A stretch of 64,000 nucleotides of DNA, from positions 5,027,093 to 5,091,092 of the forward strand of contig OY755242.1 of NCBI GenBank assembly GCA_963576725.1, in the 5' to 3' direction. The position numbers and the translations under genes are program-made. Positions 1 to 62,667 of this stretch are shown here, piece after piece. Source of the DNA: Azorinus chamasolen (lineage: Eukaryota; Mollusca; Bivalvia; Cardiida; Solecurtidae). The notes beneath the pieces were generated by a model. The model did not search any database, was not told where the DNA came from, and saw nothing but the letters and a program-made list of their open reading frames with translations. Numbering within the stretch: the stretch's first letter is position 1; every line of letters starts with the position of its first letter.

Positions 1-1076
1 TCAATTTTCAGAACAAGAAGTACTGAAATTCATGATCTCGAAGGATCAGAAGGTATAACAACACTAAGAATGAAGTACGGGGCGACGTTTTACGGCCGCC
101 ACACAAGCACTTAACACCTGCTGTTGTGGTCGCCCGAAAGCAAAAAATGCAACACAAAAAGAGAAAATTCCAGACTCGGTTTTATTGCAGACGGGTTTTC
201 TGTAACACCTTACTCCATACACACACCTTTGAAAACGGAGTAAACCCAGATCAGACGGCTCCTGTAGGAGCTGCACGGGTGTGTGTGTTTTTTTTATAAA
301 GGAGGCGATTCTTGCTACCAAATGCCATTCAAACTGGACAACCAGTTTTGGAGATGTTTAAAAGCTTTGTATTCAGTTATATAAGGAAGTCTAGTCCCGC
401 ACCTGGTAGTTATGGTTTTTGAGACATAAACATGATTTCAGCAATTTTGGTAGAGGGTCACAAGAAGACTATTCCTATCCATTATTATGTTTACAAATTG
501 ATCATTTGGTAGTCATGGCAACCATCGTTCTACATGGATCCAGAATATTTTAGTAAGTTTGATTGAACATGATACAAAGATCATTTATGTAAAGTTTGGT
601 TACATTATGCCTTGTTGTTTCAGAGGGGATGTCATTTAGATCATGTACTGACGGAAGGCCAGTTGGACGGTAGGAGATCACAAAAAGTTCATTTGAGCAT
701 ACTCAGGTGAGCTAAAAAACACAACAAATCTGTCTTGGTATGGAAATTTATTTATAAGAAATATTACATACTGAAATACACATTTAACTACATGTGTAAT
801 TACTACAAAAGAATTAGTAATCAGATCTGAAGTATCATGGGAAATCTTCTATCATACTAGCACTAAAGCTTCTATAAAATTGACACACAATCCAAATCTA
901 ATTCTGCAGGTACATGTAGTAGCTTAATGTAGGATGAAGGCTTTCTGCATTACTTTCATTCCGAATTAAGCAGTCACCTATGTAAACCTTTCCCCCATAG
1001 AGACACACATTTAAGAATTTGCAAACAGAGTAGACCCATATAAAACAGTTACTCCAAGTTCTGTCCTGTTTGCTTC

Positions 1077-1302
1077 TTAACCCATTCCCGCATATTGACA
1101 CCTTTTGATGCTTCTGTAAAAGTCACTTTATGAAACCATTGTGATAAATAGAGCATTTGCTCCAGAGGAGCAAATGCTCTTTTTATCACAATGGTTTCAA
1201 AACTACACAATTCTGAAAAAATCCTTTTCTCTAGTTAATGCTCCTTTTTGGTAGATTTAATCAAAGAGGTTAGGTCTAAAAATAGCCCAAGTGGGAATGG
1301 AT
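1077..1302 (+). mobile_element. H2 MITE (TTAA family)
   Basis: Begins TTAACCCATTCCC, has the H2 hairpin with arms GAAACCATTGTGATAAATAG and complement around CTCCAGAGGAG, then CTCCTTTTTGGTAGATTTAATC and a degraded right end near 1302. Confidence 0.75.
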
Positions 1303-1499
1303 TGATTATGTCTTACCCTTTTTTCTGGTGCAATTTTAACTGCTTCTTATTCTATCAAGCTTTTGAGAAACTTATGGCCGAGTGTCAAACAGTACAGACC
1401 CAGATGAGACACCAACTTACTCGGAGTCTCATCAGGATCCATGCTGTTCTCAAGTGCTGTTCTCAAGTGCTGGCCATGTTGCAGATAGCAGAATAAGGG

Positions 1500-1734
1500 T
1501 TAACCCTTTCCCTCATATAAACGTGTTTTCACGCATTTGCAAACAGAGTAGACCCAGATCAGACGGCTCCTAGAGGAGCCGTCTGATCAGGGTCTACTCT
1601 GTTTGCTAATAAAATTTGAAAGATCTGTGTCTTCTTTTTCTAAAATGGCTACAATGTACCACCTTCCATATTTCATTATAACTATTTTGTCCATGATTAT
1701 TCAGCAGGTGTTGACTAAATAGGGAAAGGGTTAA
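1500..1734 (+). mobile_element. H1 MITE, TTAA ends, well preserved
   Basis: Bounded by TTAA on both sides with terminal inverted repeat CCCTTTCCC / GGGAAAGGG. A short left arm (~45 bp) leads to the H1 hairpin (1539-1605), followed by a long right arm containing TAAAATGGCTACAATGT and ATTCAGCAGGTGTTG. TTAA target and CCCTTT ends are the hallmark of piggyBac-type transposition (inference); there is no coding capacity. Confidence 0.85.
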
Positions 1735-2346
1735 AACAGATCACGTTTTACAAATTCTGCAAAGGAAAAGATTCGTTCACTCGAATGCTCTTATAGAATT
1801 GCAGCCAGATAGTTATACATGTATGTAGTATGACGTCATTATTTCTAACATGAATATTCATTGGGTTAAGGGTTTATTCATTAAATAGCTATTTTAACTC
1901 TACTCCAGAAATACACCTTTAAATGCGCTTTTGAAACACTGTAGACCCAGGTCAGATGGCTCATACAAGAGCCGTATGATCAGGGTCTGCTGTGTTTGTT
2001 GATGGAATTATGTACTTAATTCTAGTTTCTATTATGGCCAAATTTCATGTACTCGTGTCTCATTATAAACACTCATCTAACTGATATTCATGTTGTCATT
2101 ATTTCTTACATAAATACTCATGGAGTAAAGGGTTAACCCTAAAGTCAATAAAATATTCAAAAAGAAATAATAACATTATGCATATTGTAGATTTGATTAA
2201 TTAGATTATTTATAATTGAAAAACAGATGAGCTAAAAATTGAAGCGATAATTTTTTTTGCAGAAAGTAATTGCTTATGTACAGCAGATTAATATCTAAAA
2301 CACCATAATTACTAGTTACTCTACTTCTGACGGCAGTAAAATTAAG

Positions 2347-2554
2347 TACAGTAAAACCTCTCTAAACCAGAATTCTAGTTGAGAATAATTTAGATACTTT
2401 AAGGCAGGTGGCGGCTTAATGCAGGGTGACAGTCATGCAGAAAGCTACTCTAGGAGTTTTCTGCATGACTTTCACCCTGCATTAAGCTGCCACCTGTCTC
2501 CAAGACCGATATTTATACTAAATTGAACATCTGGTTTAAAGAGGGTTTACTGTA
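2347..2554. mobile_element. H3 element with TA/CAGTAAAACCTCTC ends
   Basis: Starts TACAGTAAAACCTCTCTAAA and ends with the complement TTTAAAGAGGGTTTACTGTA. The interior is the H3 hairpin: GCAGGTGGCGGCTTAATGCA, pairing across CTACTCTAGGAG with the reverse complement. TA target and CAGT terminus suggest a Tc1/mariner/pogo-mobilised MITE (inference). Confidence 0.85.
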
Positions 2555-3576
2555 CTATAATTCTATATACAAGTACATGTATATAAACTGTCACCGGCAA
2601 AAAGTTGATGTCAGCAAAAATTTCAATACAGATTTTTCTTTCATTTCTTTTCAAAGAAACAAAAAGACAGCATGATTCCGCTAATGCGATAAATAATGAA
2701 TCCAGGCGTTTATCATAAATTTCAAAATTAACCCTTTACCTTATAAATATATATAAAAGATGGTGACATCTTGAAGATCCATTAACTGAATATCTATAAT
2801 GGCAGATGTACACAGGGTAGTTTGGTATTGGAAGAACATGTATCAGGTCTATTATAATTTCATAAGCAAACAAAGCAGACCCTGATCAGATGGCTCCTAC
2901 AGAAACTGGGTCTACTCTGTTTCCAAATGAACGAAAAAACCCATCTGTATGAAGGAATGGGTTAATGCAGAATAAAAGTAATGCAGTAATTTCTTTTAGA
3001 GTCTATTTTTATTTTTGCACTGCATTTAGCATCTATAACTACCCTTCTTTTGAGTCACTAAAGTTTTACTGGACTAATATCAAAGATAGGTTGCTTGTTG
3101 CAAACATGATGCAATGAAAAGAAAATATCAGCCATTCCGCTGATGAACATTCAGGTAAGACTGCCCAATATAAATAGTATACAGGTCTGTATTAAACCTT
3201 CCCTGCTCTCTGCTTATTACTAATTCCAATATCTACTCAATATTCATAGACAAAATGGTTATAAAGAAATATGGTAGGTGGAACATTGTAGCCATTTTAG
3301 GAAGAAAAGAAACAGATCTGTCAAATTCAATTTGCAAACAGAGCAGACACTGATCAGATGCCTCCTATTGGAGCTGTCTGATCTGGGTCTACTCTGTTTG
3401 CAAATGTGTGAAAATGCGTTTGTATGAAGGAACATGTTAAATATATAGAATAAAGACATTTACTGGCATGGAAAACAGTAGAGAATTTGTTACACATAGG
3501 CAAACAGGGCAGACCTGATCAGATGGCTCCTACTGGAACTGTCTGATCTGGTTCTACCCTGATTGCAATGTGTAAC

Positions 3577-3846
3577 AAGAGCCGCATGCGGCGCCAACGC
3601 TCATTTGTCCACTGAAAAAAAAATAAAGGGCCGTAACTCCAAAATTTTGAAATCAAGAGTTATGGTTCTTATGTAGGGGCATTCTCAATGAGATCTACCC
3701 ACCTATGAAGTTTCATGTTGATACCTCTTATACTGTTTGAGTAAACAGCTACATTAAATTTTTAGCATGCTCACGATAACGTCAACACCTACGACCCAGT
3801 GATCACAATAGCTAGACTTTTTCTTCGAAAACAGACAAGCTAAAAA
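3577..3846 (+). mobile_element. Pearl-like element piece (AACAAGAG start)
   Basis: Starts AACAAGAG followed by a short palindrome around CCGCATGCGGCGCC, carries the motif GGGCCGTAACTCC found in other pearl-like cores, and ends with CTAGACTTTTTCTTCGAAAA and AGCTAAAAATG. A related 3' piece lies at 14125-14185. Confidence 0.55.
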
Positions 3847-3860
3847 TGTGTCTTTATTAG

Positions 3861-4089
3861 TTAATCCATTCCCTCATAGGCTATTTTTAGATCCAATTAC
3901 TTTGAATAAATCTACCGAATAGGAGCATTAACTAGAGAAAAGGAAAAATTAAGAATTTTGTAGTATGAAACCATTATGATAAATAGAGCATTTGCTCATA
4001 TAGGAGCAAATGCTCTATTTATCACAATGGTTTCACAAAGTGACTTTTACAAAGTCGTAAAAAGTCGTCAATATGAGGGAAAGGGTTAA
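3861..4089 (-). mobile_element. H2 MITE (TTAA family)
   Basis: TTAA at both ends, ending GGGAAAGGGTTAA. H2 hairpin at about 3966-4035 with centre CTCATATAGGAG. Arms include TAGGCTATTTTTAGATCCAA and GGAGCATTAACTAGAGAAAA. Confidence 0.85.
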
Positions 4090-4414
4090 ACACTTTGTGA
4101 CCTTACAGGTGTTTAAAATAACAAGGTCATATATAATGCATCTATATATAAATAAAAGGCAGATTACAGAGAAAAGAAACTCCCAATAGACATCATTAAA
4201 ATGTTGTAAAGAGTGCTGATGCAGATCAGTCACTGTATGTACAATGCGGCATCTGAAGAAATTAGTGCCATTAAACATGTGCATATTCAAATACTAAAAT
4301 TGTCATTTCTCCACTAAACCCCAAGTTGTGACCACTCTTTAGAATCATCTCAAGATACAATGCTAAAGAGATGTCACAGAATAGGGTTTGATGAAGAAAT
4401 AAACAAGTTATCAT

Positions 4415-4649
4415 TTAACTCTTTCCTCCATAGGCTATTTTAAGACCCAACCTCTTTGAATGAATCTACCCAAAAGGAGCAGATACTAGAGAAAAGTAAA
4501 ATTTTAGAATTTTGTACATGTAGTTTAAAACCAGTGTGATAAATAGAGCATTTGCTCCTATAGGAGCAAATTCTCTATTTATCACAATGGTTTTAAGAAG
4601 TGGCTATTACAGAGGCGCAGAAAGGCGTATTTATGGAGGAAAGCGTTAA
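4415..4649 (-). mobile_element. H2 MITE (TTAA family)
   Basis: TTAA-bounded second copy in the same orientation, 326 bp from 3861-4089. Hairpin centre CTCCTATAGGAG. The right arm AGGCGCAGAAAGGCGTATTT is shared with H1 elements. Confidence 0.85.
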
Positions 4650-7600
4650 AATGTTATATTTATGCATCTTATCTGGCTCCCCGATTACTGTTCCTGACAA
4701 GTAACAAGTGACAAGACAGTGTAGTTCCTGCTTAGATTGCACTTGAGGATGCATTGGATCTGGATCTACACTACATGTACTTGCACATGTCCAAGAACTT
4801 TCTTTTTCACATGATAAAGATCATACATACGTTTATACGAGTTTCACTAACAGCATTAACAAGTATTTGATTTCAAAGGAGGGAAGTTAATTGTTAAGTT
4901 CAGGAAGAAAGTTAATTTAGGGGATTTTTTTTTAATTCCTAATCTTCAGTGAACCAATCAAATGCTAGTGCTGGACTAATGCCTAATTAATTTGGACATT
5001 GACCAGATGTAACTGAACCATTTACTCCATGAATATTCATTTAAGAAATAATGACATCATGAATTATTTAGAGTATTTTTCATAACGGCACATGGACACA
5101 GGATATTTTTGCCTTGACAGAAGCTATAGACACAAGGAAACTATTTTACACAATAGGTTCTAAGAATGTGTCTTGTGTCAATGAAGATCTAATTACATGA
5201 AACACTTACATAGTGCTTGAAATTCACCGACTTTCAGGTTTCAGAATGCGAAATTTAAAGCATTGTAACACTGACCCATTTTAGCAATTTTTTCCTTAAT
5301 TCTTTGCATGCTAAGTAACTACCTGAAAAATTTGTAATCTTCTACACTTTGGAATGTCATTGTTTTCCTTCATTTATCTCTTAAACTGTAGTAAAATGTG
5401 CCAAACGATATGGATCATCCACATGAGATACAGAGTGCACCAGTGTCTCATCTGGATCCAAACTATTTGATATAGGTTATCACAAACTATTGCATGTCTC
5501 ATCCATTGTTTTTCTACAGGAAATATCACTCGACACATGAATCGGTGTCAAATTAGACATTTGTAAAATATTCATTTGTACCCTCATCTTGTCTGGATCC
5601 TGACTGTTTGTGAAGAATATAAAAAAATGAACTAAAGTATGTTTGTTATATGATAAGGTAAACATTACCTTTCACCCTTTGAATGTATGAATGCATGCAC
5701 AGTAATTTGCAAACAGTGAAGACCCAGATCAGGGGGCTCCTAGAGGAGTCCTTTGATAAAGGTCTGCACTGTTTGTCACTGCAAATCCTCTAGCAAGTTT
5801 AAGCCTTTCATATCGAGTTGACAAAAAAAACCACCTTGGAAAATTTACATTATAAAATTTCAGCTAATAAATATTCAGGATGTCAATTTCTTATATGAAT
5901 ATTTAATAGGGAAAGAGTTAAGGATACTAGAGGACAACTTCTATTGTTCTTTCCCAACAGTTTGATCCCAGTAGTTTGTCACTGATCAGGATCAAATCTG
6001 TTTGACATTCTTGTTTGTATTTTTCTTTGGAATTGACCCTTATCCAACTACCTGCTGTCTGACACACATTTGCAATCAGCATTGTTCCAGATGAGATGCC
6101 AAGTAAAACATCCAAGCTGTTTGACACTCTGCCCATAGTGCCTAAAAAACTCCATTGAATCAAAAGTAGTCAAAATTGTACCAAATCAACATTTGAGCAG
6201 ATATTATTTTTTCACAGGGGGGTAAGGGTATAATATATATAATTATATTTTGAAAATGATGTCAACGAAACATTTAGTTGACAAAACTTTGCCTAGCAGG
6301 CTATATATCTTACTATAACACTTCCTCATTCTCAGACTAAACATATCGACTGAATCAGCGTAACTCTTTCCTTCATATAAATGGCTTTTAACACATTTTC
6401 AAACAGAGTAGACCCAGATCAGACAGCTCCTATGGGAGCTGTCTGATCAGGGTCTGCTCTGTTTGCTTATGATCTAATATAGATCTGGTTCTACAGTTTC
6501 TTCATGAGCCAAAACAACATGTGTACAGGATGTGTATCATAACAATTTAGCTGATACATATTTACTGCTGTCATTATTCCTTACATGAATATCAAACAGA
6601 GAAAGGGTAAATCTATGTGTGGCAAGATCTGTTGAACTCAAGAGTTATACTTTAGAATCCCTCTCAACCATTTACCTCATGAATATTCATGTACAACATA
6701 ATGGTATATGAATGTACTTGTAGTTTGTTAACTATGCCAGAGCTGCAGAATGAGTCTATAATGATGTCATAGGCAAACAGAGCTGTCTTGGTCTACTCTC
6801 TTTGCAAAGGCATGGAAAGGCATCTCCATGAGATAAACCTTTCCTTCATATGAACGCATTTTCATGTGTTTGCAATCAGAGTAGACCTAGATCACATGGC
6901 TCCTGTGGGAGCAGTCTGATCAGGGTCTGCTCTGTTTGCTTATGGTATAATACAGTTTCTCAGCCAAAATATCCCCTGTGTTCATATGATGTTTTAATAA
7001 ATAATTTATATTCATGATGTCATTATTTCTTACATGAGTATTGAACAGATGACTTTAACACCAGGTGGCTGTTTAATGAGAGCTCCTATAAGAACTTTCT
7101 GTATAAAGTTTCTCATGCTTTAAGCTACCACATGCCTTTAAGATCCAATTTTGACTTCTTTTTGGATCCCTATCTCATCTGAATCCAAACTGTTTATAAA
7201 GTTAATCTCAAATGCTACCTATCAGCTAGAACCTCGCATAACTTTTAGGAAACTAATATGTATGAAGGATGCATAAATATTATACAAAATACACAAATAG
7301 GGTTAAGCATAGTCTGGAACCATATATATATATATGTATCATTTAATATGTGTTCCTTAAAAATGTAAATAAGTCTGAATTGGTGCATGAAATCAACATG
7401 ATTTTAAAAATCAAGAAAGGTAAATGGCAGCTTCTAAAGACATGTTAAAGGCATTTTTCTCCACTATCATCTATAAATATATGAGAGGCATGCATCCTAA
7501 TAAGCTCAAACCACATGTATTGTGTCATCAAGGGAATAACAAGCACGTAAAGTTTTACAAACATTTGTAGACTTGGCTCTGTGGTTATAAAAAGTCTTAG

Positions 7601-7995
7601 TTTGAGTCTCAGTTTCAGATCATTCAAAGGTATCTGATTGGCAAGAATCTGAATTTAACTCAAATTTGATCAAGCTTGATAAGAATGATCTAAGAATTAA
7701 CCCAAATTCTGACCAATCAGAAGACTGAGAAAAATGTCATATTAAGCAACCATATGTAGAACCACAAAGGCCTGATAATTCTCCCTGTATTTCCAATGAG
7801 GCATGAGTTCAAAGCAGACCATGTTCGGATGCAGTGTATAACTGTTTATCTGTATCTACACTGTTTGCAAACATCATGGTGCCCACTTTTCCCAGACACT
7901 GAAAAACTATCTACAGAAAATTAACCCTTTGAATACTCAATTTTCAAAGGGGAAAGATTCATCGCTGTTTACAACTAGTCCAATCTGAATGAAAT

Positions 7996-8240
7996 TTAAC
8001 CATTTCCCTGTTCTATGTTTATTCCAAGTTTTGATAACAACTGAATATTCATGATAGTTATAACGAAATATGGAAGGTGGAAATTGTACCTATTTTTGAA
8101 AGTAAAACAATTCAGATCTTTCCAATTCCATTAGCAAACAGAACAGACCTTGATCAGACAGCTCATATAAGAACCATCTGATCTGGGTCTACTCTGTTTG
8201 CAAATGTGTGAAAATGCGTTTATATGAGGGAAAGGGTTAA
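7996..8240 (-). mobile_element. H1 MITE sharing a TTAA with its neighbour
   Basis: Reverse-oriented H1 element, TTAACCATTTCCC to GGGAAAGGGTTAA. The right TTAA (8237-8240) is also the left TTAA of the next element (8237-8465). Confidence 0.85.
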
Positions 8241-8882
8241 CCCTTTACTCCATGAATATTTGTGACAAGAACTAATGACTAACTCAATATTGATTGGATG
8301 AATATTTATCATGGCACATGGACAGATAATATATCAGCCATGACAGCAAGTGTTAAATTATATGGTTAACATCCTGATCACAAGGCTCCTACAGGAGACA
8401 TCTGATCTGGGTCTACTCTATTTGAAAAGATTGAGCAATGTGTATTTACGGAATAAAAGGTTCAGAGATGATTTGGAATGACAAACAGTACAGACCCTGA
8501 TCAGACGGCTCTGATCTGGGACTATACTGTTTGAAAATGTTAGTACATTCATGTCCTACATTCAAAGAGTTACTATATTATTTCTGCCTTCAAACAATTT
8601 CTAGACTAATGATGATGGAATTGAAAACTTCATTGTATAAAAAAGATACACAAGTATATATAGTTATTGCACATATATCATCATAAATCCAAGGGCAATA
8701 ATAAGACTCCAATGTGTTACAACTCTGAATAACTCTTAAATGCTTCTTCGTTTTTGCCACAGTTTAATGTCTATTGTGATTTTGTTGTTAGTTTTTGTTA
8801 TCATTGCACAGTTAATTAATTCATCATACAATTGTTATCCAATATTAGTTCATGTAACTTCACATTTCTCATTAAAAAAATA

Positions 8883-9040
8883 TTTATTTGTTTTGGATTT
8901 TATCAAACGGATAATTTCTGTTTATAACAATTGTATTTATTTGCAAGTCAACAGTTTACACATTTCTTTATTCTTTGTTTATTCTTCTATAGTTCTGTAC
9001 CAATATTTATCCCTGCATTATAACTATGGCAACCTCATGT
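8883..9040 (-). promoter_or_regulatory. CYFIP: CYFIP 3' UTR with poly(A) signal candidates
   Basis: AT-rich sequence directly after the stop codon. On the minus strand AATAAA occurs at 8978-8983, 8967-8972, 8936-8941 and 8883-8888, so the transcript probably ends between about 8860 and 8970. The exact cleavage site cannot be read from sequence. Confidence 0.55.
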
Positions 9041-58338
<49,298 letters not shown>

Positions 58339-59300
58339 TGCGTTATGAATATATGTATATATACAAAAAATTATGGCTAATATTCATTACAAGATTTTTA
58401 TAATGGCCAACAGACACAATAATTTTTGGCTATGGCAGAAACAGCAGAATAAGATCTATATTATTACATAACCAAACAGAGCAGACCTGATCAGACAGTT
58501 CATACTAGAGCCATCTGATCTGGGCATTTCTGTTTGCAAAAGTGCCATAAGGTGTCTATATGAGGGAACAGGTTAAATTTCATAAAATTCAACATCTATA
58601 GGAACTATTTATATAAATGAAATAATTTGCAAGTTTATATAAAAGAATTCTATTTTAATAACATATGTTTTGTTTTCTTATAGTATTATCAACTATAAAT
58701 ATATTAAATTATTATGTAGATTACAATGTAGATCCTGATATGAATATTGAATTACAAGGTATTTCATATATCACTCATCATGTATAAAGATTATTCCATA
58801 TTGCAAGTCAATTGCTAGAATATTAATGTCATGCTCATCAAGACTGGTTTGCTTTACAACATAATCTATAAATCAAACATGCAACATAATAAAAATAAAT
58901 TAAGTTAAACCTTTCCCCAACTTTCTTTTCTTAATGTCAAGTTTTGGAGGGATTTTGTTTGCTTTGACAAAATATATTATATATATAGACTATATAATTC
59001 CATAAGCAAACAGAGCAGACCATAATCAGACAGCTCTTACAGGCACCATCTGGTCTGGGTCTACTCTGTATGCAAGGGTGGGAAAAAGCTTTTATATGAG
59101 GTAAAGGCTTAACAAATTTTACCATCTGAAAATTGAAAAATGTTGAACATTATACATAAGGCTCAATATAGAATGAAAAAAGTTATATATTATGTATTAA
59201 AAGTATATTTTAATAACAATTTCATTTAAATCTTGAACCAAAGAAATTTAAATCTTGAAATAAACAAATGAAATAAAGTTTTATTTCACTGTAATATTTA

Positions 59301-59597
59301 ACCCTCACAACGCAGACTTCAAATGGACTATTTCAATAATCAAACAGGATAAGCTTATGGTGAATATTTAGGTATACTTCTAACGAAAAGTGTAACATGA
59401 CAAACAGTGCAGACCCTGATGAGAGGGCTCCTCTAGGTCAAGCTTACGGTGATTATTTAGGTATTCTTCTAACGAAAAGTGTAACATGACAAACAGTGCA
59501 TACCCTGATGAGAGGGTTCCTCAAGGAGCCCTCTCATCTGGGTCTACACAGTTTGCAAAGGACATTAGTGACTCGAGTCTCGCACTATAAGGGTTAA
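59301..59597. mobile_element. TTAA element with internal duplication
   Basis: TTAACCCTCACAACGC start and CACTATAAGGGTTAA end. About 90 bp (AAGCTTATGGTGAATATTTA ... GAGAGGGCTCCTCTAGG) is duplicated; the breakpoint lies at the hairpin centre. Confidence 0.75.
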
Positions 59598-59896
59598 TAC
59601 ATCATTCCTGCTAGATGAACCTATTCTCTAATACAAGGGTTTATGTTTAACCCGCTGAATAATTAAAACAGGCTTCATCCTTTCGGAATATTAATTAAAC
59701 AACAAAAACTGATTCAAAATGTACATACTGTCACTGAAGAAAATGATTTTTATGAAAAACAGCGCACATTCTGAATAAAGGGCTTTCTCGAGCTCCCTGG
59801 TCTACACTGTTAGTAGAGGTCTTATAGACTTGGATCCCACAGGTTATTAAGGGCTTAAGATAAGACCAATTCCATGTCATAAAACTTTCAATCTTT

Positions 59897-60103
59897 GTAC
59901 AGTAAACCCTCTCTAAACCGAATGCTAAATTTGGTATAAATATCGGTCTTGGAGACAGGGGGCAGCTTAATGTAGGGTGAAAGTCACGCAGAAAGCTCTA
60001 AAGGAGCTTTCTGCATGACTTTCACCTTGCAGTAAGGTGCCACCTGCCTAAAAGTATCTAAATATTCTCTGCTAGAATTCCTGTTCAGGGGAGTTTCACT
60101 GTA
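59897..60103. mobile_element. H3/TA element
   Basis: TACAGTAAACCCTCTCTAAA start and AGGGGAGTTTCACTGTA end; H3 hairpin with AGCTCTAAAGGAGCT centre. Confidence 0.85.
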
Positions 60104-60622
60104 CATAAATATGACTGTACATTGATGCATGAACAAAAATAGTTTTGGCCATGTCAAAAACTGTAGAATCAGATCTATATTATTCCATAAGCAAACAAAG
60201 CAGACTCTGGCTCCTGTAGAAGTCATCTAATTTGGGTCTACTCTGTTTGCAAAGGCTTGAGAAGGCGTGAGAAGGTGTTACTATGAGAGAAAGCGTTAAC
60301 ATATTGTACTGTTTTTTACCTAAAAATAAATGTGTGTTGATTAAATGGGTTGGTCAACTTGATGTAATGTTTGTTCAAGAGTAAGGAGTATATGAAGGAG
60401 GTAAAATTGCTGCAAGTGTAAAAGTGAAAAGTTTGTTCAAACACGATTATAAATATTATAAAGTAAATAATAGTTTAAATAGCACATTTAGAAAATATTA
60501 TTCAGTAGAACCTCGATAATTTGAGGTGCAATCATTTCGGCACTTAAAGGCAGATGCATGGCTGCTTAATGCAGGGCGGAAGTTATGCAGAAAGGTGCTT
60601 TCTGCATGACTCTCACTCTGTA

Positions 60623-60866
60623 TTAACCCCTTTCCCTGTTCTATGTTTATTTCAAATTTTGATACCTACTGAATATTCATGGCAAAATAATTATAATGAA
60701 ATATGGAGAGATATAGAAGATTTTAGCCATTTTAGAAAGTAAAGAAACAGATCTATCAAAGTCCATAAGCAAACAGAGCAGACCCTGATCAGACGGCTCC
60801 TCTAGGAGCCGTCTGATTTGGGTCTACTCTGTTTGCAAAACACGTTTATATGAGGGAAAGGGTTAA
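60623..60866 (-). mobile_element. H1 MITE (TTAA family)
   Basis: TTAACCCCTTTCCCTGTTCT to GAGGGAAAGGGTTAA; near-perfect hairpin, centre CTCCTCTAGGAG. Confidence 0.85.
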
Positions 60867-61291
60867 GATGTCACCTGTCTTTAAGGTCAATAATGATATG
60901 TATTTGAGTGTTTGAATAATCAATATTTTACTGTACATGTATTCAAAACAATGCAAACACTATGTAAAATGACCAATATAAAGAATAAAGTTTATTTGCC
61001 CCTTTACCTCATGAATTCGGAAAGCCTTAACTATGGACTCTTTGCAGTAAGAAAGGGTATCATTTGTGAGATAATTTTGAATTACAACAGTGCAGACCAT
61101 GATCCTCTGATCTGGATCTACACTGCTTGCAAATGACAGAACAGCAGAACCTGAGTGTCTTAAGCGACCATCAAAAACAGTAAAATTCTGGGTATGCATT
61201 TAGGCAGATGGTAGGTCAAAACTAATACAGAAATCTCCTTCTGTCCTGCAACCACCTTTTACTCCATGGCAATTCATGTAAGAAATAGTAA

Positions 61292-61599
61292 TACAGTTGA
61301 ACTTCGATATCTCAAACTTCAGGATAACTCGAACTAAAAGTTCGGTCCTTCCAAAATTTACAATGCAGAATTGTTCTGAAACGTATCATTACACATGTAT
61401 AAAAACACATGTGACAGCTTAATACAGGTTGAAAGTAATGCTGAAAGCTCCTGCAGGAGCTTTCAGCATTACTTTCAACCTGCATTAAGCTGTGAACTTG
61501 AGATATTGGTCAAATTATTAATCAGATGACTCGAACCTCTATTATCTTGAACTAATTTGTATGGTCCCTTGAAGTTCGAGATATCGGAACTCAACTGTA
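61292..61599. mobile_element. TA element with CAGTTGAACTTCGATATCTC ends and H3 interior
   Basis: TACAGTTGAACTTCGATATC and GAGATATCGGAACTCAACTG ends, a third kind of terminus, again enclosing the H3-type hairpin (CAGCTTAATACAGGTTGAAA, AAAGCTCCTGCAGGAGCTTT). Confidence 0.8.
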
Positions 61600-62459
61600 T
61601 TATGAATATTAATTAGCTTAATATTTATAATTGAATATGAAGAAGATAACTTTTGGCCAAGGAAAAACTGTTAAGTCAGATACATTGTATACAATCTATA
61701 TAAGTCCTTAAGCAAACGTAGCTGATCCTAATAAGATGACACCTACAAGGTGTTAAAAAGGCATATTCATGGAGTAAAGGGTTAAAGTACAGGTTCTACT
61801 GTACTATCATTTCTCACATACAAGGGGTTAACTGGTACCATCTCCGACATAAAACAGGTCTAAATCTACACTGATCACATGCAACACTGCTTAATCCCTT
61901 TACCTGATCAATGTTTATATAAGGAATAATGACATCATGAATATTTATTAACTGAATATTTATTTTGGTGTATTAACATAGAACATTTTGGCCATGGCAG
62001 GAACTGTAGAATCGGATCTATCTGGTTCCATAAACAAACAGAGCTGAACCTGATTAGATAATTCCTACAGGAGCCATCTAATCTGGGTCTACTCTGTTAG
62101 GAAAAGGCATCAGAAGTCTGTCTCTATCAGGTAACAGGCTAACCGCATGTTCTTGTGATTCATCTGGTATGTGTATATCTCTTTGTCTGTTAACGTTTTA
62201 CTCCATATGATAAAAACATGAGGGAATGGGTTGAAATGCAGTAATAGTCGTATTGTAAGTAATGTTTTTTATCCTGAAGAGACCCTGAGTCAGTGTGTCA
62301 TCTGGATCCAAACTGTTTAAATAGGTAATCACCAATCACTGCTAGCACACTAAGAGATACATATATGAAATCTGACCCACTATAGTTCGATTTTGACCCG
62401 TGAGCTGTATGTATTTGTTTCGGAGTTACCTGTGGTTATACAGACAAGTAATAAGCATA

Positions 62460-62667
62460 TACAGTAAAACCTCTCTATAACGGCCACTAAATTGTGTTAA
62501 TTAGTTGGTATCTAGGACAGGTGGCTGCTTAAAGCAAGGTGAAAGTAAAACAGAACGGTCCTATAGGAGCGTTCTGTTTTACTTTCACCTTGCTTTAAGC
62601 AGCCACCTGCCTTTAATACAAAATACTTGATGTAATTTGGTGGTCGTTATAGAGAGGTTTTACTGTA
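62460..62667. mobile_element. TA element, CTCTCTATAACGGCCACTAA ends, full hairpin
   Basis: TACAGTAAAACCTCTCTATA and TATAGAGAGGTTTTACTGTA ends. The hairpin CAGGTGGCTGCTTAAAGCAA, AACGGTCCTATAGGAGCGTT is H3-like with its own inner arm. Confidence 0.85.

Larger units (their letters stand above)
1..8880. other. 3' flank of CYFIP: dense hairpin elements, no gene seen
   Basis: No coding exon recognised. Contents, approximate: H1 core 161-290; H2 element 1077-1302; H5 hairpin 1378-1480; H1 elements 1500-1734, 1894-2136, 2728-2965, 3195-3440; TA element 2347-2554; H1 core 3499-3574; pearl-like piece 3577-3846; H2 elements 3861-4089 and 4415-4649; H4 hairpin 4295-4400; H1 pieces 5022-5135, 5665-5922, 6360-6612, 6667-6838, 6838-7057; H3 remnant 7058-7150; H1 elements 7996-8240 and 8237-8465; core 8485-8540. 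Stretches 1-160, 330-900, 4650-5020 and 7200-7990 show nothing I can name, apart from a weak inverted repeat at 7560-7770. This could equally be part of another gene's intron. Confidence 0.7.

Noticed and set aside
1539..1605. Rho-independent terminators or pre-miRNA genes at the many hairpins
   Set aside because: The hairpins are part of transposable-element families with TTAA or TA borders and recur dozens of times; origin as miRNA loci cannot be claimed without small-RNA data.
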